DNA of 20,803 nucleotides from CAZQKL01 sp964593895 [NCBI: uncultured bacterium] (GTDB taxonomy: Bacteria; DYJV01): positions 6,411 through 27,213 of the forward strand of contig CAZQKL010000013.1 of assembly GCA_964593895.1 (NCBI GenBank), read 5' to 3'. The translations under genes were made by a program, and so were the position numbers. Under the pieces are notes generated by a model. The model was not told the origin of the DNA, did no database searches, and was given only the letters and a program-made list of their open reading frames with translations. Within the stretch, counting starts at the first letter, position 1. Each line of letters begins with the position of its first letter. Below are positions 15,258 to 20,803 of the stretch, piece by piece.

Positions 15258-16324
15258 AATCTTTTGCTAACTTCAATAATTGCATTATCAAGGTATTTTT
15301 TTAATTCATTATTTGATTTTGGGGAAAACCCCATAACTTCTTTCCATACTTTTTCATTTTCCATGCAGAAGTAAACTGGAACTATTTTACTCCTTTTTCT
15401 AATTGCTGAATATATTGATTTATAAAGTTTTATCCTTCTTGTTATAAAATATCTCTTTTTCCCATCAAGACCTGTGTGAAATTCATAAAAGAAAATTTTT
15501 GTTTTTTTAAATCTTTCACATGCTATATCTTTAAGTTGAGGAATAAATCTTAATGAACCTAAACTTATCCAGCATATATTTCTATCATCAATATAGGAAA
15601 AAATCATATCAACAACTTCTTCATAATCTTTTTCACAACCTTCATAATAGATAATTGGGTCAAAGTGAAAAGAATTTATAAAACCAGCTTCCATGGCAAT
15701 TTTTGCACTTTTTAGCCTCTCTTCAATTGAGCTTGTGTTTAATTCTTCATATTTTTGAATTTTTTTTGTATTTAAAGACCAGGAAGCAATTATTCTTCTA
15801 TTATGATTTTTAAATCTTAAAAATGAAGTATCTGATAATTTGCTTTTAATTTCAAGAAACATGTTTTTGCAATTTGAAAAAAATGGAATTAATAAATCGT
15901 GCCAGCCTGCAATTTCAGCTAAAGCAAGACTGTCTGTAAATTCTCCTGTGCCAACTCTAATTATTTCTCCTTCCTTATCTGCTTTTTCAAGTTCTTCAAT
16001 CATTTTATCATAATTTGCAAAAATGGTTAAATATGGATTTTTAAAATAAATTTGAAGTATGCAATAGCTACAATCCATTGGGCAGTGCTCAGCAAGATGT
16101 AAAACATAATATTCACAACATATGTAAATTGGTGTGCCAGGGCACTTTTTTAAAAATTTTCCAGGATTGTTTTTTACCAGTATTATTTTTTTCCCTTCTG
16201 TTAAAGGAATATTATAATCAACATTTTCTTGAAATTCTAATTTAATGTTAAAAGATTTAATTCTATCAATTAATTTTTTGTTGTTTACTTCAGGAAGGAT
16301 GATTGCTTTTTTTATTTTAAACAT
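15254..16324 (-). CDS. Spore photoproduct lyase-like radical SAM protein
   Basis: 356 residues. The radical SAM cluster motif CPMDCSYC has Cys at 81, 85 and 88 and is followed by ILQ, as in spore photoproduct lyase (SplB) and the related 'DNA repair photolyase' group. The downstream block '[13 protein letters not shown]' sits where B. subtilis SplB has the catalytic Cys141 segment; here the equivalent position is Phe or Glu, not Cys. Later blocks '[11 protein letters not shown]', '[22 protein letters not shown]' and 'ISLGSLRF' fit the family's barrel. The reaction is therefore likely not classic spore photoproduct repair, and nothing here suggests sporulation. The ATG at 16324 shares one base with the stop of the ttuA gene (TGATG); a TTG one codon earlier is possible. 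Substrate unknown. Confidence 0.75.
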   Translation of the reverse strand: MFKIKKAIILPEVNNKKLIDRIKSFNIKLEFQENVDYNIPLTEGKKIILVKNNPGKFLKKCPGTPIYICCEYYVLHLAEHCPMDCSYCILQIYFKNPYLTIFANYDKMIEELEKADKEGEIIRVGTGEFTDSLALAEIAGWHDLLIPFFSNCKNMFLEIKSKLSDTSFLRFKNHNRRIIASWSLNTKKIQKYEELNTSSIEERLKSAKIAMEAGFINSFHFDPIIYYEGCEKDYEEVVDMIFSYIDDRNICWISLGSLRFIPQLKDIACERFKKTKIFFYEFHTGLDGKKRYFITRRIKLYKSIYSAIRKRSKIVPVYFCMENEKVWKEVMGFSPKSNNELKKYLDNAIIEVSKRF

Positions 16325-17211
16325 CAATTTTTTATAATTCTACAGAATTTGCAGATAGTTTTATTAACAGTTGGATATCCACATTCAGGGCAAAAATGAA
16401 ATTCATTAATTTTAGTCTCAGGTAAGTAATCGTTTATCTTCAAGAAAAAATTTAAAAAATTGTAAGAATAATCCATTTTTTTATTTAAATTTTTTACAAA
16501 CCATTCCAATTTTTTATGAGGAGACTTTTTTGAATATGGACATGAATCTTTTACATATTCAAGATTGTTAACATTGCAGTAAACTTTATTGTCATTTTCA
16601 CTTACAAAAAACTGTGGTTTTATTTTTCCAATAAGTTTTAAATTTTGTAATGTTTCTGTATAAAATCTTGTGTATCTTTTTATATATTCAATACTTCCAG
16701 ATAAAATATTCTGATTTAAAAAGATTGTTTCATCATCCATATTATGTCCAGTTATTATAAAATCAAAGTTATTTTTGTAAGCAAAGTCATTTATAACAAA
16801 TCTCTTTATAGTTCCACAACTTGCACAAACTTTTTTCTCTTTTTCAGAAATTTCATCAATGGTTTTTTTATAAATTTCTTTTAAACTCACTACATTTAAA
16901 TTTAGGCCCAATGAATCTGCAAGTTTAATTGAAATCATTTTACTTTTTTCTGAAAATTTTTCTATTCCAAGGTCTATAAAAATCCCTTCTAAATAAAATT
17001 TGTATTTATCTTTTGCCTTTGAAAGAAAATGGAAAATACTTACTGAATCTTTGCCGCCAGATAAGGCAACAAGAATTCTCTTACTTTTTATTGGAACTTT
17101 TTTTAATACTTTTTCAATCCTTTTTTTATAATAATTATTAAAATGCTCCTTGCAAAGCTTTCTTTTTCTAATAGTTACTACAGATTCATTATTACAATAT
17201 GTGCACTTCAT
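16324..17211 (-). CDS. ttuA: TtuA-like tRNA 2-thiolation enzyme
   Basis: 295 residues of the TtcA/TtuA/Ncs6 PP-loop group. An N-terminal zinc finger (C3, C6, C20, H23) is followed by the ATP-binding PP-loop SGGKDS at 51-56. The Fe-S ligands are C129 and C132 in 'CASCGTIKR' plus C224 in 'DSCPYS', and a C-terminal zinc finger closes the protein (C274, C277, C287, C290). The two zinc fingers plus the three-Cys cluster mark the TtuA/Ncs6 branch rather than TtcA. In Thermus and Thermotoga, TtuA makes 2-thio-ribothymidine at tRNA position 54, stabilising tRNA at high temperature. The sulfur carrier TtuB and activator TtuC are not in the window. One base separates the start from the stop of the preceding 48-residue gene. 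Assignment to TtuA over Ncs6-like enzymes is by bacterial context. Confidence 0.85.
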   Translation of the reverse strand: MKCTYCNNESVVTIRKRKLCKEHFNNYYKKRIEKVLKKVPIKSKRILVALSGGKDSVSIFHFLSKAKDKYKFYLEGIFIDLGIEKFSEKSKMISIKLADSLGLNLNVVSLKEIYKKTIDEISEKEKKVCASCGTIKRFVINDFAYKNNFDFIITGHNMDDETIFLNQNILSGSIEYIKRYTRFYTETLQNLKLIGKIKPQFFVSENDNKVYCNVNNLEYVKDSCPYSKKSPHKKLEWFVKNLNKKMDYSYNFLNFFLKINDYLPETKINEFHFCPECGYPTVNKTICKFCRIIKN

Positions 17212-17212
17212 T

Positions 17213-17359
17213 TTAATCCATTTTTAATGCTTTTTCTATCTCTTTTATTCTCTTAATAATTGTTTCCTTTTCTTTTTCAGAAAAATTTCCATTTTCAAGC
17301 TTCTTTTTTAATGCTAATAGTTCCATCTCCATTGAATATTCTTTACAACATATTCTCAT
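17213..17359 (-). CDS. 48-residue protein with adjacent cysteines, unknown function
   Basis: A small gene between the sensor kinase and ttuA-like genes. Its ATG overlaps the kinase stop as ATGA, and its TAA lies one base before the ttuA ATG, the same tight coupling as its neighbours. The protein begins MRICCKEYSMEMELL and continues as a Lys/Glu-rich amphipathic helix pair ('LALKKKLENGNFSEKEKE', 'IIKRIKEIEKAL'). Vicinal Cys4-Cys5 could bind a metal or act as a redox pair. It has no signal peptide or membrane segment. I do not recognise the family. The codon pattern resembles the flanking genes (A-rich third positions), which supports translation; the short length lowers certainty. Confidence 0.6.
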   Translation of the reverse strand: MRICCKEYSMEMELLALKKKLENGNFSEKEKETIIKRIKEIEKALKMD

Positions 17360-18753
17360 GATTTATCTCCATACTTTGGTAAGATTACTGTGAAAGTTGA
17401 ACCTTTATTAATTTCACTTTCAACTTTAATTTCTCCATTATGAAGTTCAACTATTTTTTTAACAATATTTAACCCAAGCCCAAGACCACCTTCACTTCTT
17501 GTTCTTGATTTTGATACTCTGTAAAATCTATTGAAAATTTTATTTAAATCTTCTTCTGGAATTCCATAACCTGTATCTGATATTTTTAGAATAACATTTT
17601 TCTCATTTTTGTCAATTTGAATATTAATTTCACCACCATCTCTATTATATTTTATTGCATTTTCAATAAGATTGTAGACAAGTTGTTTTAGTAAATTTTC
17701 ATCTCCTTTAACATATATTTCAGGGCTTCCATCTATGTTTAATTTAATATTTTTCTGTTTAATTAAAAATTTTAAAACATTTATAACTGATAGCACAACT
17801 TCCAACAAATCAACTTTTGTTAATCTATATGTTATTTTTCCAGCTTCAACCTTTGAAAGAAACAGTAAATCTTCAACAATTCTTTTTAATCTTTCAACTT
17901 CCTCAAGAGAACTTTTCAATGTTTTTTTATACTCTTCCTTTGTTCTATCACCTTTTAATGCAACCTCAATTTCACCTTTTAAAATTGTTAATGGAGTTCT
18001 CAACTCATGAGAAACATCTGCGCTAAATTGTCTCAATTCTTCAAAAGATTCTCTAATTCTTGAAATCATTCCATCAAAGGTCTTTGCAAGTTCACCTATC
18101 TCATCATCTGGCATATTTTCTCCTATTTTTTCATCAAGATTTTCACCTGAAATTCTTTTAGCTTTTTGAGTAATTATTCTTACAGGAGCTAATACCCTTT
18201 CTGCAAGAAAGTAACCTGAAAAAAATGAAATTAAAATTCCTATTGGGAATAGAATTGCAAGAATGTAAAGCAGTTTCCGTAATGATTCAAATAAAAATTG
18301 TAAAGAAGTTCCTATCTGAATAATGCTAACAACATATCCATCAACAATTACAGGATAAGTTAAAAGCCTAATTGCATATGTTTTTCCATTTTTTTTTATA
18401 TAATAGTTCTCAAAAACCATATACCCGCTTAAAGCTTTTTTTATGCTATCCTTTTTTATAGGAATGTCATTTACATCTATTTTTCTGTTTGTGATATCAA
18501 GTATTCTTACAACACTTCCAGATTGTTTTATTCTATAACCTTTTAAAATTGATTTTAAAGCTTCAGGAATTGTAATGTCTGGACCTATAAAAATTGAAGA
18601 ATCTGAAGTTAATTTTGCTATTGATAAAAGTTTATCATCAATAGAATTGTAAAGTTGTTGACGCATAAAAAGATAAATTGCAACAATGAAGATTAAAAGA
18701 ATTATACTGAAAATAATTGAATACCAGAATGTGAGCCTTAATTTAATGCTCAA
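17356..18753 (-). CDS. Membrane sensor histidine kinase
   Basis: 465 residues. Two membrane helices (about 10-30 and 160-183) enclose a ~125-residue periplasmic sensor region. Next come a HAMP domain (about 184-236, 'RVLAPVRIITQKAKRISGENL'), the HisKA dimerisation helix with phosphoacceptor H249 in 'SHELRTPLT', and the ATPase domain with N-box N361/N365, G1 'DTGYGIP' starting D393 and G2 'GGLGLGL' at 422-428. Build is that of CusS/ArlS-type kinases; the signal is unknown. The start is a TTG with AAGGAAG eight bases upstream; there is no nearby ATG that keeps the first membrane helix. Four bases separate it from the response regulator gene, its probable partner. Confidence 0.94.
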   Translation of the reverse strand: MSIKLRLTFWYSIIFSIILLIFIVAIYLFMRQQLYNSIDDKLLSIAKLTSDSSIFIGPDITIPEALKSILKGYRIKQSGSVVRILDITNRKIDVNDIPIKKDSIKKALSGYMVFENYYIKKNGKTYAIRLLTYPVIVDGYVVSIIQIGTSLQFLFESLRKLLYILAILFPIGILISFFSGYFLAERVLAPVRIITQKAKRISGENLDEKIGENMPDDEIGELAKTFDGMISRIRESFEELRQFSADVSHELRTPLTILKGEIEVALKGDRTKEEYKKTLKSSLEEVERLKRIVEDLLFLSKVEAGKITYRLTKVDLLEVVLSVINVLKFLIKQKNIKLNIDGSPEIYVKGDENLLKQLVYNLIENAIKYNRDGGEINIQIDKNEKNVILKISDTGYGIPEEDLNKIFNRFYRVSKSRTRSEGGLGLGLNIVKKIVELHNGEIKVESEINKGSTFTVILPKYGDKS

Positions 18754-18756
18754 TTT

Positions 18757-19434
18757 CTATTCTTCCTTTAAAATGTAGCCCACACCTCTAATAGTATGAA
18801 TTAGTTTTTTTTCAAAACCTTTGTCAATTTTATTTCTCAGATGGTTAATATAAACATCAATAATATTTGTCATTGTATCAAAATCGTAACCCCAGACCTT
18901 TTCAGAAATAAAACTTCTTGGTAATATTTCTTCAGGTTTTCTCATAAGAAGTTCAAGTAAGGAAAACTCTTTTGAAGTTAACTCAATTTCTTTTCCACCC
19001 CTTATTGCTTTTCTTGAAATTAAATCTAAAGTTAAGTCTTTATATGTTAATTTTGTTTCAACTTCCTTTTCTTTTCCTTTTCTTCTAAGAATTGCTTTAA
19101 TCCTTAAGAGAAGTTCCTCAAATGAAAATGGCTTTGTAATGTAATCATCACAACCAATGTTAAAAGAAGTTATTTTATCTTCAAGTTCATCTTTTGCTGT
19201 AAGCATTATAACAGGAGTATCTATTCCTTTATCTCTCATTCTTTTTAAAACCTCATTACCATCAATTTCTGGAAGCATAATATCAAGAATTATAACATCA
19301 TAATTATTAGAAAATACTTTTTCCAATGCTTCGAGTCCATTTTTAGCAATTTCAACTTCAAATTTTTCCTCAGTCAATCCTTTTTTTATAAAATCAGCAA
19401 CTTTTTCTTCATCTTCAACAACTAAAATTTTCAT
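18757..19434 (-). CDS. OmpR/PhoB-family response regulator
   Basis: 225 residues. The receiver domain has acidic pocket E7/D8, phosphoacceptor D51 in 'IILDIMLPEIDG', T79 in 'LTAKD' and K101 in 'TKPF'. A winged-helix DNA-binding domain (about 128-223) ends 'LIHTIRGVGYILKEE', typical of CusR/CopR/ArlR. It should be phosphorylated by the adjacent kinase and act as a transcription factor. The ATG at 19434 was chosen over a longer start because AAGGAGG sits five bases before it. The longer version would add 16 residues not belonging to the receiver fold. Confidence 0.96.
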   Translation of the reverse strand: MKILVVEDEEKVADFIKKGLTEEKFEVEIAKNGLEALEKVFSNNYDVIILDIMLPEIDGNEVLKRMRDKGIDTPVIMLTAKDELEDKITSFNIGCDDYITKPFSFEELLLRIKAILRRKGKEKEVETKLTYKDLTLDLISRKAIRGGKEIELTSKEFSLLELLMRKPEEILPRSFISEKVWGYDFDTMTNIIDVYINHLRNKIDKGFEKKLIHTIRGVGYILKEE

Positions 19435-19439
19435 TTTAT

Positions 19440-19446
19440 CCTCCTT
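19440..19446 (-). promoter_or_regulatory. Ribosome-binding site deciding the response regulator start
   Basis: A perfect AAGGAGG on the minus strand, five bases before the ATG at 19434. It overlaps the chemoreceptor's TAA stop, so ribosomes finishing the chemoreceptor can re-initiate here. Confidence 0.8.
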
Positions 19447-20803
19447 AACTAATTGGTTTAATTGAAGTTTTTTCTTTAACAATTGATAGATAAGCTTCTC
19501 TAAATTTGTTTGCTAAAATTTCACTATCTTTTAAGACTTCTTCCATGAGATTTCTATCTTTTGTTTCAGCATATTTTGTTAATTTTTCATGAACATTTTT
19601 ATGAGTTTCCAATAAATCATTGTATATTTTTTCATCTGGGATTAAATTTTTACCCTTTCCATATAGCCATCTTCCACAGAAACATTGTTTATAATCAAAG
19701 TATTTTGAAGCATCTTCACCTTTATTTATCATAATTAAAGCTTTTATAACATTTTTACCATGTCTTGAAGCAGCATAGGTTAAGAATGAGATATCACTGA
19801 ATTTAAATTTACCAAATTCTTTATTTAAAGTTGCAATTTCTTCATTGCTTTTAATAACTTCATTTACAATTTCAGTGGCACCTTCAAAAACCTTTTTGCT
19901 TATTTCAACATTTCTATTTGCAAAGATAGCCAAGTTTTCAATAACTGAAGATTGTTCATCAAGAGCCATCTTTATAGATTTAATTCCTTCTATTACAACA
20001 GGAATTCCTTCAATTATTTCTTTAATTTTATCCTGATAATTATTTAATGTTTCTATTGTATTTACAGCAGATGATTTCATCACATTCAGATTTTCAAGAA
20101 CAGTGCTTTTTAATTCATTTTGTTCAACAATCATATTGTTAATATTGTCCACAACATATTTTAAATTGTCACTTTCTTTGATTATGTTTTCACCTGCATT
20201 ACCAAGCTCTCCCATTAAATTTTCAACATTTTCAGTTGCTTCAATCACTGTTTCAACAGCTTTAATTATTCCTTTACTAACTTCTGCCTGCTCTTCTGTA
20301 GCGGTATTTATCTGTTGAACAAATTTTAACGCATTATTGTTAGCTTCAACAATTTCATTTATTTTTTTATCAGCTTCATGTGTTAATTCAACTCCTTCAT
20401 CTACTGCTTTTGCTGCATCATTCATAATAGAATTTGTTTTTTCAATTTCTTTCTGGATTCTTCTAATTAATTCAGCAATTTCATTTGATGCACCAGCTGT
20501 CCTTTCAGCAAGTTTTCTTACCTCATCAGCAACAACCGCAAAGCCTTTGCCATGTTCTCCAGCACGAGCTGCTTCAATTGCTGCATTTAAAGCAAGAAGA
20601 TTTGTCTGGTCAGCAACTTCATTAATCATATTTGTAATTTCACCAATATTACCTGCTGATGAGTAGAGTTCATTAATCATTTCAGCTACATTTTGAGTAA
20701 AATTTTTAATTTTTTCAATAGATTCAAGAACTCTATTTAATGCTTCTTTACCCATTTCTGCCCTTGTCTGTGCCTCTTTTGTTACTTCTAAAGTATCATT
20801 AGA
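19445..20803 (-). CDS. Methyl-accepting chemotaxis protein with C-terminal CZB domain (N-terminus outside window)
   Basis: The frame is open to the right edge; the ATG at 20755 is internal, and 452 C-terminal residues are visible. The signalling hairpin is clear: '[41 protein letters not shown]'-type tip sequence, flanked by long coiled coils. After about 170 residues of coiled coil comes a CZB (chemoreceptor zinc-binding) domain: '[12 protein letters not shown]', the core '[12 protein letters not shown]' and 'THKNVHEKL', supplying the expected His/Cys/His/His zinc ligands. CZB domains hold zinc through a redox-sensitive Cys and sense zinc or oxidants such as hypochlorite. Here an additional Cys replaces the usual Leu/Phe in the C-x-[LF]-G-x-W core. 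Whether it has a membrane sensor domain is not visible. Its stop is ten bases before the response regulator gene. Confidence 0.92.
   Translation of the reverse strand, partial: SNDTLEVTKEAQTRAEMGKEALNRVLESIEKIKNFTQNVAEMINELYSSAGNIGEITNMINEVADQTNLLALNAAIEAARAGEHGKGFAVVADEVRKLAERTAGASNEIAELIRRIQKEIEKTNSIMNDAAKAVDEGVELTHEADKKINEIVEANNNALKFVQQINTATEEQAEVSKGIIKAVETVIEATENVENLMGELGNAGENIIKESDNLKYVVDNINNMIVEQNELKSTVLENLNVMKSSAVNTIETLNNYQDKIKEIIEGIPVVIEGIKSIKMALDEQSSVIENLAIFANRNVEISKKVFEGATEIVNEVIKSNEEIATLNKEFGKFKFSDISFLTYAASRHGKNVIKALIMINKGEDASKYFDYKQCFCGRWLYGKGKNLIPDEKIYNDLLETHKNVHEKLTKYAETKDRNLMEEVLKDSEILANKFREAYLSIVKEKTSIKPIS

Noticed and set aside
20337-20666. Plus-strand Ser/Ala-rich 109-residue frame
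   Set aside because: Antisense shadow of the conserved chemoreceptor signalling domain.
1-20803. Search for tRNA, rRNA, CRISPR repeats, insertion sequences or attachment sites
   Set aside because: No cloverleaf, regularly spaced repeats, transposase or flanking duplications were seen by eye; non-coding space is almost absent.

Overview
The window is AT-rich chromosomal DNA (roughly 30% G+C by eye) packed with protein-coding genes. I see no tRNA, rRNA, insertion sequence, CRISPR array or phage gene. The organism looks like a Gram-negative bacterium: there is an AsmA-like protein, a lipobox protein of the PilF/PilW type, RodZ and a periplasmic PgaB-like protein. A tetraheme cytochrome c suggests respiratory or anaerobic redox metabolism. 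A TtuA-type tRNA thiolase suggests a thermophile. I cannot name the lineage from the sequence.

Layout. (1) 2-526 (+) is the C-terminal end of an AsmA-like gene, converging on and overlapping the next block. (2) 13726 down to 515 (-) holds twelve genes in one direction with gaps of 0-12 bases or overlaps, so probably one transcription unit: spoT-type (p)ppGpp enzyme, gpmI, ABC ATPase, ABC-2 permease, GldG-like protein, DUF4340 protein, radA, PgaB-C-terminal-like protein, TPR lipoprotein, rodZ, tetraheme cytochrome c, PolX-like protein. (3) 13727-13823 is the only true divergent intergenic region. It holds a perfect 11+11 inverted repeat overlapping the predicted -35 elements of both neighbours. 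(4) 13824-15257 (+) is gatA, whose end overlaps the next gene by 4 bases. (5) The right-hand block (20803 down to 15254, -) is a second tightly coupled set: chemoreceptor with a C-terminal CZB zinc-binding domain, OmpR-type response regulator, sensor kinase, a 48-residue protein with adjacent cysteines, TtuA-like tRNA thiolase, and a spore-photoproduct-lyase-like radical SAM enzyme.

How the genes work together. The ABC ATPase, permease, GldG and DUF4340 genes form a GldAFG-type transporter module. The TPR lipoprotein next to rodZ echoes the pilF/pilW-rodZ neighbourhood of proteobacteria. The remaining genes of the large block are housekeeping (stringent response, glycolysis, recombination). 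The right-hand block joins signal sensing to Fe-S and cysteine-rich enzymes, which is an unusual combination.

Most notable observations: a PolX-family protein whose polymerase carboxylates appear replaced while its PHP nuclease site is intact; an internally duplicated tetraheme cytochrome; an SPL-like enzyme without the hydrogen-donor cysteine; the 48-residue double-Cys protein inside the signalling/thiolation operon; and the palindromic divergent promoter with a possibly leaderless spoT transcript. None of these is proven to be a new system; the right-hand operon is the best candidate for one.
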